Below, one piece after another: positions 15,272 through 23,077 of a DNA stretch of 61,183 nucleotides; the stretch's first letter is position 1; each line of letters begins with the position of its first letter. Under the pieces are notes generated by a model. That model saw nothing but the letters and a program-made list of their open reading frames with translations. It was not told the origin of the DNA and searched no databases. This stretch comes from a virus. The stretch lies in the IMG/VR virus record IMGVR_UViG_3300023179_000113, positions 1 to 61,183 of that record; one strand, written 5' to 3'. A program made the translations under genes and the position numbers.

Positions 15272-15664
15272 TTAGCTACTTTCATAGAGCTTCTCTAAGA
15301 TATCTTTAGCATCATTCACACTTGAAAGATATCCCATTTGACGATTAATGTTTGATTCATTATTTTTTCTCTTATAAGATTGTCTCAAATAAGATTGATA
15401 CATTGCAATCATTTCAATATCATAAGATTCAGAAAGAGTCAAAACATCATCAAGTTTGATAATAAACATATCTTCTGTTGTCGTCTTTAACCAGGGTTCT
15501 ATCTTATATCCAGATTCACCACTTCTACTTTTATATTCAGAGATTACAATTGGGTTTGAGACAATCAAAAAAGTTCTCTCTTCCTCTTCTGAGGCTGCGA
15601 CTTTGGCAAAAACTTCTTCACCAGACTTAAGTTTGAGAGTGCAGTAAAAATCTTCCTCTATCAT
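15272..15664 (-). CDS. Sm-like (LSm/Hfq-fold) protein, copy 3
   Basis: 130 residues: 'FYCTLKLKSGEEVFAKVAASEEEERTFLIVSNPIVISEYKSRSG' then 'EPWLKTTTEDMFIIKLDDVLTLSES', an LSm-type strand order, followed by a helical basic tail of about 45 residues. The segments 'LKSGEEVFAKV' and 'NPIVISEY' align with the two Sm-like genes before gp43. It overlaps uvsW by 4 bases (ATGA). It could bind RNA or be a protein-interaction ring; the fold is inferred. Confidence 0.65.
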   Translation of the reverse strand: MIEEDFYCTLKLKSGEEVFAKVAASEEEERTFLIVSNPIVISEYKSRSGESGYKIEPWLKTTTEDMFIIKLDDVLTLSESYDIEMIAMYQSYLRQSYKRKNNESNINRQMGYLSSVNDAKDILEKLYESS

Positions 15665-17136
15665 TTTTTTAGTTTTATTGTGACTATTTCATAATTAAAG
15701 TTTTCTTCATTATATATTTTGATTCGTTCTATCAAATGATTGAGTGTATAATTCTTTTTTGAGTTATAAGTACAATCATCGGCAATATCATAAAGTGTTG
15801 CTTTGACTTTATCTTTACCTTTACGAAGAACTCTTCCAATACTCTGAAGATTTCGTATTCTTGATTTACTTGGTGAGGCAAAAATTACATTATGTAGATT
15901 TTTGATATTAATACCAGTGGAAAATGTTCCATAGGAAGCAACTATAATCGCATTTTTTTCTTTTTCAGTAATCTCACGAACTAATTCTCTTTCTTCAGCA
16001 TTCACTCCACCGTGAATAAAAAAGACTTTACGATCACTTTGCTTATTTTTATTTATATTTTCGTAAAGTATTGCTCCATGTGTTTCTACTCTTGAATATA
16101 ATACCAAAGTGTTTCCCTTTAGATCTAAAGTCAAGTTTGTGATAAACCTATTTCTTTGTTCGTGAGAAATGAGATATTGTATTTCATCTTCATAGACATC
16201 AAACTTTTGAGGAGGATGTTTAAGGACAATACACTGAATATCTAACTGTGAAAGATGACCTTGTTTCATTAACTCATCAGTTCTCGTAACTTTATAAGAA
16301 GGACCAAACAATCCCTCTAAAACCCATTTGTGAGTCTGAGTACCATCAAGAGTACCGGTAAATCCAAAACGATATTTTGCGTGATGAAGTTTAGTCATAA
16401 TCTGAATCAATGACTTGCTCTTGAATAAATGAGCTTCATCACCTATAATGACATTATAATCCTCAAAGAAAGATCTTTCTAATTTATAAATAGACTGCCA
16501 GGTTGTAATTGTGACTGAGTGTTCATTTGTCTTTTCTCTACCAGAATAAATCTTGTGACAGTATGATTCAGAATCCCAACCATAATCCTCAAAGTCCTTA
16601 TACATCTGCTCTACAAGAGATGTCGTTGGAACAACTAAAAGAATTTTTTGCCCTTTATCTACATAGTATCTTACGATTGAATAAATCATCAGAGATTTTC
16701 CTGAGGCAGTGGGTGATATCAGCAGTTTTCGATTATATTTTAGTGCATCGTATACTCCATTTACTTGATAATCACGAGGAGTATGAGAGCAAATAGAACT
16801 CATATAATCTTTTACACCCTCTAATGATATTCCTTCATTTATCTCAAAAGGTTGCCCATAAAATTTATTATTTTCAAATTTATATGTGTAATTGAATTGT
16901 TCACAAAAATTTATAACTTTATCTAAAAGACCCACATATATTTGCTTACTTCTAATATCGAATAAGTGTATTTCACCATTCCAATTTCTTCCCCGATACT
17001 GGGGCATAAATTTTGCACCGGGAACTTCAAATTTGAAATGATCTCTCAGTTCATATTCAATATGAGGTTCTGTTTTTATTTTTAAAAATACTTCGTTAGA
17101 CTTAGATATAATGAGATTTTCTGTAGTATCTGTCAC
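15661..17136 (-). CDS. uvsW: RNA-DNA helicase UvsW
   Basis: 491-residue SF2 helicase (T4: 503). Residues about 1-110 form the N-terminal substrate-binding part. Then come 'RDYQVNGVYDAL' Q-like motif (121-132), Walker A SPTASGKS (141-148), DEAH (233-236), 'FGFTGT' motif III, and C-terminal 'YGTFSTGINIKNLHNVIFA' and 'QSIGRVLRKG' (motifs V and VI). In T4, UvsW unwinds R-loops and branched DNA, ending origin-initiated replication late in infection, and is made late. Here too an AATAAATA late box lies 22 bases upstream. Confidence 0.96.
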   Translation of the reverse strand: MTDTTENLIISKSNEVFLKIKTEPHIEYELRDHFKFEVPGAKFMPQYRGRNWNGEIHLFDIRSKQIYVGLLDKVINFCEQFNYTYKFENNKFYGQPFEINEGISLEGVKDYMSSICSHTPRDYQVNGVYDALKYNRKLLISPTASGKSLMIYSIVRYYVDKGQKILLVVPTTSLVEQMYKDFEDYGWDSESYCHKIYSGREKTNEHSVTITTWQSIYKLERSFFEDYNVIIGDEAHLFKSKSLIQIMTKLHHAKYRFGFTGTLDGTQTHKWVLEGLFGPSYKVTRTDELMKQGHLSQLDIQCIVLKHPPQKFDVYEDEIQYLISHEQRNRFITNLTLDLKGNTLVLYSRVETHGAILYENINKNKQSDRKVFFIHGGVNAEERELVREITEKEKNAIIVASYGTFSTGINIKNLHNVIFASPSKSRIRNLQSIGRVLRKGKDKVKATLYDIADDCTYNSKKNYTLNHLIERIKIYNEENFNYEIVTIKLKK

Positions 17137-17157
17137 AAAGATTCATATGTCTATAAG

Positions 17158-17165
17158 TATTTATT
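17158..17165 (-). promoter_or_regulatory. Late promoter octamer AATAAATA before uvsW
   Basis: Minus strand AATAAATA overlapping the uvsY stop, 22 bases before the uvsW ATG. This matches the late control known for T4 uvsW. Confidence 0.55.
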
Positions 17166-17602
17166 TACCCCAATCCAGCATTAAATCGTAAAAATTCTAT
17201 TGAATTTTTAATTTGATATGTGCGATTTTGAATGACTTTTAATATGCTTTCAAGATAATATAGTATTGTATCATAATAACAAATTTTCATATTAATAGAT
17301 GAAAGTTTATCATCTGCATCAAGATATTTTTGCATAGTTTCCTTATCCCGAATTTTCTTTGGAAATGGATTCTCTATATAAACATCCGGGTCTGCTTTTC
17401 CAGAGAAATATTCATACCTTTCGTGATAAATATTTTTCTTTTGTTGCTCTGCTTTTTTTCTTAAAAGAAAAATTGTATTATAAAGATCAAAATATTTTGC
17501 GTGAAGAACTGGTATATTTAAAGATTCTGTATGAAGATTATCTGGATCTATTTTTGCGTCCTTTTCCCACATCTCTTGAATTTTTTCAAGATCAATACTC
17601 AT
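17165..17602 (-). CDS. uvsY: Recombination mediator UvsY
   Basis: 145 residues (T4: 137). 'IDLEKIQEMWEKDAKIDPDNLHTESLNIPVLHAKYFDLYN' and 'AEQQKKNIYHERYEYFSGKADPDV' parallel T4 UvsY ('EDLQEELKKDVFIDSTKL', 'LDYYSGRGDGDEF'). The C-terminal helix 'IQNRTYQIKNSIEFLRFNAG' matches 'IKSRGFAIKHIQDMRAFEAG'. UvsY loads UvsX recombinase onto gp32-covered ssDNA. It overlaps the upstream structural gene by 4 bases (ATGA), so it may be made late as well. Confidence 0.93.
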   Translation of the reverse strand: MSIDLEKIQEMWEKDAKIDPDNLHTESLNIPVLHAKYFDLYNTIFLLRKKAEQQKKNIYHERYEYFSGKADPDVYIENPFPKKIRDKETMQKYLDADDKLSSINMKICYYDTILYYLESILKVIQNRTYQIKNSIEFLRFNAGLG

Positions 17603-18156
17603 AATGGAGTTCCACTTAAATCAGTTATATTGTAGATAGTATACTTGAAACTCACCTCTGCTGTAAAGTACTGAATGTCAGAATCAGTAGCAGTAAATGC
17701 TAATGTTGTCAACGAATATGGAAATAAATCATTAAATCTAATTTGAAAATTTGGAACAAAATTGCTGTTTAATATTTGAAGTGTTCCATCAGAATATATA
17801 TCCATCGATTTTTGAACATACTTTGAATTCGTAAATCCATTATTTTGAAGATTATAAATCTCTTCCAATTTTTCTGGATATCCCAAACCACGAATCCAAT
17901 TTTGAATCTCCATATAATTTTCAAGATTTTCATCTACCATAAAACGCAGATTCAAGTCCCCAAAAACAATTTTATCTCCTGGAGTATCAATATCTTTTAA
18001 ATATGTTGGTTGAATTGCAATTCCAAGAGTTAAATCTGGAATATTTGCTTCATTACAAAAAAATGCAACTTTGGGACTTCTTTTTAATGTGAACTTAAAT
18101 CCACTTGGTGAAAGAAAATTGCGATTTTCAATTTGACCTGATGTAGTAGATGCCAT
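17599..18156 (-). CDS. Tail-tube-fold protein (gp19-like paralogue)
   Basis: 185 residues with the layout of T4-type tube proteins: 'SPSGFKFTLKRSPKVAFFCNEANIPDLTLG', then 'FGDLNLRFMVDENLENYMEIQNWIRGLG', and a C-terminal 'FNDLFPYSLTTLAFTATDSDIQYFTAEVSFKYTIYNI'. The gp19 gene in this window shows the same order ('FVVLCKAANLPASNVASIDV', 'NDNDFAIRKVMEDWMQ', 'FEDIFPTNISAIDLSF...FTVEFQVNYWY'). It may be a baseplate tube initiator or tail completion protein (gp54-, gp48- or gp3-like role); I cannot choose. It sits between gp23 and uvsY behind a terminator and a TCTAAATA box. Confidence 0.7.
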   Translation of the reverse strand: MASTTSGQIENRNFLSPSGFKFTLKRSPKVAFFCNEANIPDLTLGIAIQPTYLKDIDTPGDKIVFGDLNLRFMVDENLENYMEIQNWIRGLGYPEKLEEIYNLQNNGFTNSKYVQKSMDIYSDGTLQILNSNFVPNFQIRFNDLFPYSLTTLAFTATDSDIQYFTAEVSFKYTIYNITDLSGTPL

Positions 18157-18165
18157 TTTTTTAAA

Positions 18166-18173
18166 TATTTAGA
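18166..18173 (-). promoter_or_regulatory. Late-promoter-like octamer TCTAAATA
   Basis: Minus strand TCTAAATA directly after the gp23 terminator and 9 bases before the ATG at 18156. One mismatch to the T4 consensus. Confidence 0.45.
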
Positions 18174-18174
18174 T

Positions 18175-18203
18175 AAAAAAAAGGGACCCATATAGGTCCC
18201 TTT
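18175..18203 (-). terminator. Rho-independent terminator after gp23
   Basis: Minus strand: AAAGGGACC, loop of about 6, GGTCCCTTT and a run of T. A second 6-bp hairpin (TGTGAG/CTCACA, 18211-18227) overlaps the gp23 stop. It closes the capsid unit. Confidence 0.88.
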
Positions 18204-18222
18204 GAAAATTTGTGAGAAAGAC

Positions 18223-19653
18223 TCACATTAAATTCTTAACTGCAACTCTACGATAATAACGGTTGGCATTAACTAGAAGTCTTCCTAGACCCTGATCAGT
18301 TCCTTCTGCGAATGGGTTAGCAACGAGACCATAACGGGTCTTGAAACCAATTTTTGGTTGGAAGGAATTCTCACCAACGGCACGAACCATTTGGAGAGGT
18401 ACATAAGGGCAATAGAAGAGTCCGGCATCATAAGGAGAAGAACCCTTATAACCAACCACATAATACTGGTTACCTGGAGTTGCGTTAGCAGAAGTCAGGT
18501 TAGCAGAATATGGGTCAATATATACACGGAATTTGCCCATCAAAGTACCAGCAAAAGTATTGCCAGTGTCATCAACGTTTAGGTTAGAATTCAGAGCAGG
18601 AGTATAATCGAGCACACCTGCCATTGTGAGTGCTGAAGCAACGTCAGCAGAACACATTACGATGTTGCCCTTTCCACGACGAGTTCTTTGTGCGATTGCG
18701 TTAGCATCACGCTCGATTTGGAATAGTAGACCCTTGAACTTCTCAACTGACCAACGACCGTTGGAATCAACGTCAAGGTCAAAGATACCAGCAGTTGCTG
18801 TATTTTGAACAGCGCCTTGCTCAGCAACCTTGTAGATGGTTCTGATAACTTCGCGGTTGATTTCGGCAAGAATCTCTGTTGAAAGAATGTTTGCCAATTC
18901 CGCTTCGGCATTCAGACCGTGGATTGCCTTGAGGTCTTGTGCGAGTTCTAATGAATACTCAGCCTTGAGTGCTCTGGATTTCGCAGTCACAGTTACTTTC
19001 TCGATCGAGAAAGCCATTTGATTGAAGGCATCGTTGCCTGTACCGTCAAGGTTTTCTGCATCACCAGTAACCATTCCCTGACCTACGTTATAGGCAGTAG
19101 AAGTTGCAGTACCAACGGGGTTGAGAACTGAAGGGTTAGTTCCACTTTGAGCAGTGGTACCAATACCAGCAGCAGTATCACTGAATCCTGCAGATTCGTC
19201 ACGACCAGCATCCTGACCAGAGAATGCGGAATCTACTTCATTGAAGAATGTTTCGGTTCCAGACTGGTTGGTATAGCGTGAACGCATTGCGAAAATGAGT
19301 CCAGTAGGACCACTCATTGGTTGTACACCAGCAAGGTCATATGCGACCAGGTTGGGCATTGAACGACGGATGAGTGAAATCAATACGGGATCAAAACCAG
19401 CAGTAGGTCCGCCAGCAGCAGCACTACCACCAAAAGCACCAGAAGCACCAGCAGCATTGCCACTGTTGGTTGGTGACTCCATCAACATTGATAATGAACC
19501 ATTATCAAATGAGGATTGCTCTCTTAAAAATCTTTCTTGGTTTTCTAGCAGAACTGCGGTTACTGCTCTACGATGAGAATCTTTGATTGAATCAAGACCT
19601 TCATAGTCGAGAAGTGGTGCCCACTTGTTCTGCAATTGTTCGGATTGGAACAT
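18223..19653 (-). CDS. 23: Major capsid protein gp23
   Basis: 476 residues (T4: 521). N-terminal 'NKWAPLLDYEGLDSIKDSHRRAVTAVLLENQERFLRE' is the classic gp23 propeptide. LME at residues 57-59 fits the gp21 cleavage rule, giving a mature start at Ser60. Core: 'FDPVLISLIRRSMPNLVAYDLAGVQPMSGPTGLIFAMRSRY', 'VTAKSRALKAEYSLELAQDLKAIHGLNAEAELANILSTEI' and 'FYCPYVPLQMVRAVGENSFQPKIGFKTRYG'. HK97-type fold, main shell subunit. AAGG lies upstream of the ATG. I see no late octamer just upstream, so it probably shares the gp22 transcript. Confidence 0.98.
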   Translation of the reverse strand: MFQSEQLQNKWAPLLDYEGLDSIKDSHRRAVTAVLLENQERFLREQSSFDNGSLSMLMESPTNSGNAAGASGAFGGSAAAGGPTAGFDPVLISLIRRSMPNLVAYDLAGVQPMSGPTGLIFAMRSRYTNQSGTETFFNEVDSAFSGQDAGRDESAGFSDTAAGIGTTAQSGTNPSVLNPVGTATSTAYNVGQGMVTGDAENLDGTGNDAFNQMAFSIEKVTVTAKSRALKAEYSLELAQDLKAIHGLNAEAELANILSTEILAEINREVIRTIYKVAEQGAVQNTATAGIFDLDVDSNGRWSVEKFKGLLFQIERDANAIAQRTRRGKGNIVMCSADVASALTMAGVLDYTPALNSNLNVDDTGNTFAGTLMGKFRVYIDPYSANLTSANATPGNQYYVVGYKGSSPYDAGLFYCPYVPLQMVRAVGENSFQPKIGFKTRYGLVANPFAEGTDQGLGRLLVNANRYYRRVAVKNLM

Positions 19654-19706
19654 TTGCTTTTACCTTTTGTAAGTGAATGTTTGTGTTTGAATTATGTTAA
19701 ATTCAA

Positions 19707-20867
19707 TTATTTGCTAAATTTTGAAAGTGTGTTTAGATATGCAGACATAGAACCTGAGACAGATTCTGGTGCTGAATCTAACCCCTCAGAAAGGGTTTCG
19801 GTTTTAGCATATGGAGAAATCATTTTTGTTGGAAAATAAGATTCCTTTAGTGTCTCCAGTTTTTCACGATATTCTGCTTCACTTTCAAACTCTACACTTT
19901 CGGCAAGTGAGGCGAGCTTCTCTTTCTGAGTGTACGCAAGACCCTCAGAAATTTGATCTAAGATTCCATCAGCAACCGACTCTGCGAGACGACTGTTGAG
20001 TAAAACGTTTTTCTCAATCTGCTCGTTGAGTTTCGTCTCCATATCATCAAGTTTGTTTACCATGCTCTCTAGAACATCATATTTATCGTCAGGGATTGAT
20101 ACATAATGTTCTTCAAAAAGTCCTTTCAGACCAGTCAAGAAGGACTCGGTGAGTTCTTCTTTCAGACCCTTTTCAATTGAGAGTGTGTTTTCAGCAAACC
20201 ACTCATCAGCAACATATTCAAGATAAGAATCTACACGATCGTTTAGTGCTTCTTTAATTTCTTCAATTTCTTCTACAAGTGCCTCAGCATATCTGATCTC
20301 AAGAGATTCTTTGATTTCACTAATTTTTGATCTGAGTGCAGATTCAAAAACAAGTTTTGCCTTTTCTCTAAACTCTTCGGAGAGTTCTTCTCCACCAAGC
20401 AGAGCATTTACATCTTCTTCAAGATCAAACTCTTCTTCTAGGTCCTCATCATCTTCCTCTTCTTCATCTTCTTCCTTTTTACTTTTCTTACCATTTTTCT
20501 TGGTATCTTCCTCTTCTTCATCCTCTTCATCTTCTTCTTCTTTGGCTTCTAGAAGTTCTTCATCTTCTTCATCATAATCAGCATCTTCTTTTGCCATACT
20601 CTTCATAGGATCTGCACTTTTGGCACCCTTGTTAACAACATCTCTAACTTGCTTGAGTGTTTCACCAGGGGTCTTAAGTTTTGCAGAATCATCATCAGAA
20701 CGATAATTTTCGGGTGTAGGACCACCTAAATCTTCCCAACTACCAGTTTGACCGGGTGTTGAACCACTCAAGTGACTCATTGAGTCTGGTGCCGATGCAT
20801 TAGCATTCACAGCAGTTTTGGATTGCTTTGTGCCTACTTCCATTTCTTGTAAATCTCCACGAGACAT
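19707..20867 (-). CDS. 22: Prohead scaffold (core) protein gp22
   Basis: 386 residues (T4: 269). Residues about 95-155 are almost all Glu/Asp with a Lys patch, then a long helical region (about 155-320) typical of the core scaffold. The end 'SGSMSAYLNTLSKF' is conserved among T4-like gp22. In T4 the scaffold is degraded by gp21 before packaging; LLE-type sites (for example ELLEAKEEE) are present. The start has GGAGAG at good spacing. A double late box lies at 20901-20912. The acidic DNA tract (20400-20590) is simple in sequence but in frame. Confidence 0.93.
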   Translation of the reverse strand: MSRGDLQEMEVGTKQSKTAVNANASAPDSMSHLSGSTPGQTGSWEDLGGPTPENYRSDDDSAKLKTPGETLKQVRDVVNKGAKSADPMKSMAKEDADYDEEDEELLEAKEEEDEEDEEEEDTKKNGKKSKKEEDEEEEDDEDLEEEFDLEEDVNALLGGEELSEEFREKAKLVFESALRSKISEIKESLEIRYAEALVEEIEEIKEALNDRVDSYLEYVADEWFAENTLSIEKGLKEELTESFLTGLKGLFEEHYVSIPDDKYDVLESMVNKLDDMETKLNEQIEKNVLLNSRLAESVADGILDQISEGLAYTQKEKLASLAESVEFESEAEYREKLETLKESYFPTKMISPYAKTETLSEGLDSAPESVSGSMSAYLNTLSKFSK

Positions 20868-20900
20868 TTGAACTCTCCGATTTTCTTTTTATGAAATCTA

Positions 20901-20912
20901 TATTTATTTATA
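20901..20912 (-). promoter_or_regulatory. Two overlapping late promoter octamers before gp22
   Basis: Minus strand TATAAATA (20912-20905) overlaps AATAAATA (20908-20901), 34 bases before the gp22 ATG; the first is a perfect T4 late consensus. Likely drives gp22 and gp23. Confidence 0.7.
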
Positions 20913-20922
20913 ATTTAATAAT

Positions 20923-21573
20923 TTACAACGAATTTAGAAAATCGTTGAAAATCTTCAATCTATTTTCTTCTAGTTGTTTTTGTGAAACTAATGTATTTAT
21001 TCTTTTATAAGTTTTCTTTGCAAATTGCTCACGAAGCACTCCACCGTCCCATACCCATTCTTTACCTTCCATAATCCCCTGAACAAAAGCATCAGGTGCA
21101 GATGGATCTGCTACGATATCAGCGGCAGTTGCGAGCATAAAATCTTCACCAACTTCACTATAACCATTTTGAGTTGGTCTTAGTGAACCAATACCACGAG
21201 AAGAAACACCGAGCATCACACCTTCTTTGAGAAGTGCTTCGGCAATCTTACCCATAGGAGTGGAAAGAATTTGTGCTTTACCAATAAAATTATTACCCTC
21301 ACGATAAAGTTCTGTAATTTTATGAGAAACTCTATCCAGATTGACTGTTGGACCATCTGGATGTCCGAGTTCACCAAGAGCACGACCTTTATTTACATAT
21401 TGTTCTGTATATCTTTTGACCTCACGTTCCATCACTGGCATACGATAAATTCTTTTATTCCGATTTGGTTGTTCGGTCTGAAGAAATGGTCCTTTGATAT
21501 AGAGAGTTTTTTTACCGTTTCTTTCTTCGGTAATTACTTCTACTGATTCAATCTCTTCGGTAATAAGTTTCAT
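20923..21573 (-). CDS. 21: Prohead core protease gp21
   Basis: 216 residues (T4: 212). Serine-type prohead protease: His71 in 'ALGELGHPDGP', Ser124/Ser125 in 'GVMLGVSSRGIGSL', and 'ADIVADPSAPDAFV' with the conserved Asp-Pro-Ser. It clips gp23, the scaffold and internal proteins after (I/L)-x-E. GGAG lies in the end of the preceding gene, and stop and start overlap as TGATG. Confidence 0.96.
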   Translation of the reverse strand: MKLITEEIESVEVITEERNGKKTLYIKGPFLQTEQPNRNKRIYRMPVMEREVKRYTEQYVNKGRALGELGHPDGPTVNLDRVSHKITELYREGNNFIGKAQILSTPMGKIAEALLKEGVMLGVSSRGIGSLRPTQNGYSEVGEDFMLATAADIVADPSAPDAFVQGIMEGKEWVWDGGVLREQFAKKTYKRINTLVSQKQLEENRLKIFNDFLNSL

Positions 21574-22118
21574 CAGGCATCTCCGGAAATTTGTACTTGT
21601 TGATAATAAAGAGTTCCTGCACCAACTCCATACGCAGAAACTTTATTTGATGTAGTCACGGACGCATCTGCAGATGAGAATGCTGTTACAATACCACTTG
21701 AGTTATAATTAACGGTCATTCTTGACTGAAAATACCCAGCAACTCCAGCAGAAGTATCAACCGAAAGAACTTGTTGATGTGTAAAGTTGTGGTATGTTGA
21801 ACCACTCAAAGTTATATAATCTCCAACACCAAAAGGAACTTGAGTTCCTTCAGGCACAGTCACGATTGTTGTAGTTCCTGTTGTGACTCCAACAACACGA
21901 TTAGATGCCTTTGTAAGTGCAAGTGTTGCAGTTCCACCAGAGGGAACATAGTAATCAGCATTAGTAGCAGAGGGAGTTGCTCCAACGGCAACAAATGCAG
22001 CACCACCTACAGCAACGATTCTTACAACACTTGATTGAACCGAAAATGCTGAAGATGTTGATGCAGTTCCTGCTGTGAAGTTGAATGAGGATCCAGCCCC
22101 AACTGGTCTATGAGCCAT
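21573..22118 (-). CDS. Virion-type protein between portal and protease genes, unknown
   Basis: 181 residues, Ser/Thr/Gly/Ala/Val-rich with few charges: 'RPVGAGSSFNFTAGTASTSSAFSVQSSVVRIVAVGGAAFVAVG', 'VPEGTQVPFGVGDYITLSGSTYHNFTHQQVLSV' and a C-terminal 'VGAGTLYYQQVQISGDA'. This is all-beta composition, as in decoration or fibre-like proteins. Lying in the head cluster between gp20 and gp21, it may decorate the head or neck. A perfect late promoter (22143-22150) precedes it. No known family is recognised. Confidence 0.75.
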   Translation of the reverse strand: MAHRPVGAGSSFNFTAGTASTSSAFSVQSSVVRIVAVGGAAFVAVGATPSATNADYYVPSGGTATLALTKASNRVVGVTTGTTTIVTVPEGTQVPFGVGDYITLSGSTYHNFTHQQVLSVDTSAGVAGYFQSRMTVNYNSSGIVTAFSSADASVTTSNKVSAYGVGAGTLYYQQVQISGDA

Positions 22119-22142
22119 TATTTTATGAGATACACTTTTAGT

Positions 22143-22150
22143 TATTTATA
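22143..22150 (-). promoter_or_regulatory. Late promoter TATAAATA
   Basis: Perfect T4 late octamer on the minus strand, 25 bases before the ATG at 22118. Likely drives this gene and gp21. Confidence 0.7.
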
Positions 22151-22171
22151 AATTAACAATTATAACGTCTT

Positions 22172-22243
22172 TTATACTGACACTACATTCACAATAACTG
22201 ATGGTATTGCTGAAACCACACCTATTACAATATAAGCAATCAT
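22172..22243 (-). CDS. Candidate 23-residue hydrophobic micro-ORF
   Basis: ATG 22243 to TAA 22172: starts MIAYIVIGVVSAIPSVIV and ends in VSV, almost wholly apolar. It fills the 131-base gap between two virion genes. GGAG lies about 15 bases upstream, farther than usual. It may be chance; no family known. Confidence 0.25.
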   Translation of the reverse strand: MIAYIVIGVVSAIPSVIVNVVSV

Positions 22244-22249
22244 TAATAT

Positions 22250-23077
22250 TTACGCTAACTCCTTACAGGTAAAGGCAAACCACACATCTAACTTAGTGCT
22301 ATTATCAACTCTTTTCATACAAAGTGTAAGCATATTTGGATTTGCTCCACCATACATAGTTGACGGTCCTTCATCATTTGAAGTATTTTTTCCAATAATA
22401 ACTCCACTATGTCTCATAACAGAAGTATTTTGTGTGAAGGTATTTCCCGCATTACTACTATACTTATCTTGATATACTCTATATTGTAATTTTGTTCCTA
22501 GTGAACTCCAAGCCGGAATTGCTGCTCCAGCAATATTAATATCACCCTCATACCACTCATAGATAATGGTGCTTTGATTGGCATTATTATTTCCAATTTC
22601 ATATTCTATAATTTCTGCCAAGTCTGATGTAGTGGTTCCAGAACTATTCACTCTAATACTCATCACAGGTCTCATAGTATCATCCATAGTCCAACCACGA
22701 TTTGTATTTGTTGCGTGATTGTTAAATGAATATAAACTACCTTCAGATTGTTTGATAACTATAATATTATTGAAAGTTGATATACCTACTGGAAGATATG
22801 AAAGATTTAGATTTACTGTTCCAATGCCAATTGGAAGATAAGGAACACCAAGATTTTCTAAAATACCACTCGAACCAACTTCTGTAATGTGATTGTGAAT
22901 TGGATTTTGAGGAGAACTTGTAACACTTACAGTTGTTCCTACATTTACATCACCAGTAATTGTAATATTAGAAGAACCTAATGAAACTGGAAATGGATTA
23001 GAAAAACTTACTAATGTATTCCCCGCCCCCGTAAGGATTACAGATTGTGATGGTTGTGGAAGAGGATTATAAGACAT
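22250..23077 (-). CDS. Predicted virion structural protein, unknown
   Basis: 275 residues from ATG 23077 (MSYNPLPQPSQSVILTGAGN), whose A overlaps the upstream stop as TAATG; an earlier in-frame start would overlap more. Residues about 1-95 are short beta repeats ('SLGSSNITITGDVNVGTTVSVTSSP', 'YLPIGIGTVNLNLSYLPVGIST'). Residues about 100-275 look like a jelly-roll-type C-terminal domain ('MRPVMSIRVNSSGTTTSDLAEIIEYEIGNN...', 'KLDVWFAFTCKELA'). Paired with the fibre-like gene upstream. A head or neck fibre or receptor-binding role is possible but unproven. Confidence 0.75.
   Translation of the reverse strand: MSYNPLPQPSQSVILTGAGNTLVSFSNPFPVSLGSSNITITGDVNVGTTVSVTSSPQNPIHNHITEVGSSGILENLGVPYLPIGIGTVNLNLSYLPVGISTFNNIIVIKQSEGSLYSFNNHATNTNRGWTMDDTMRPVMSIRVNSSGTTTSDLAEIIEYEIGNNNANQSTIIYEWYEGDINIAGAAIPAWSSLGTKLQYRVYQDKYSSNAGNTFTQNTSVMRHSGVIIGKNTSNDEGPSTMYGGANPNMLTLCMKRVDNSTKLDVWFAFTCKELA

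Noticed and set aside
16527-16796. Plus-strand 89-codon frame opposite uvsW
   Set aside because: Antisense shadow of a well-conserved helicase gene; no plus-strand signals around it.
18211-18227. Second hairpin (TGTGAG/CTCACA) as a separate terminator after gp23
   Set aside because: It lacks a T-run and overlaps the stop codon; only the 18175-18203 hairpin has terminator form.
20311-20577. Plus-strand frame rich in serine opposite gp22
   Set aside because: It is the antisense of the Glu/Asp tract of gp22 (GAA/GAG read as TTC/CTC and so on); composition artefact.
20400-20590. Simple-sequence tract of cttctt type, possible DNA repeat element
   Set aside because: In frame with the acidic segment of the scaffold protein and typical of that family.
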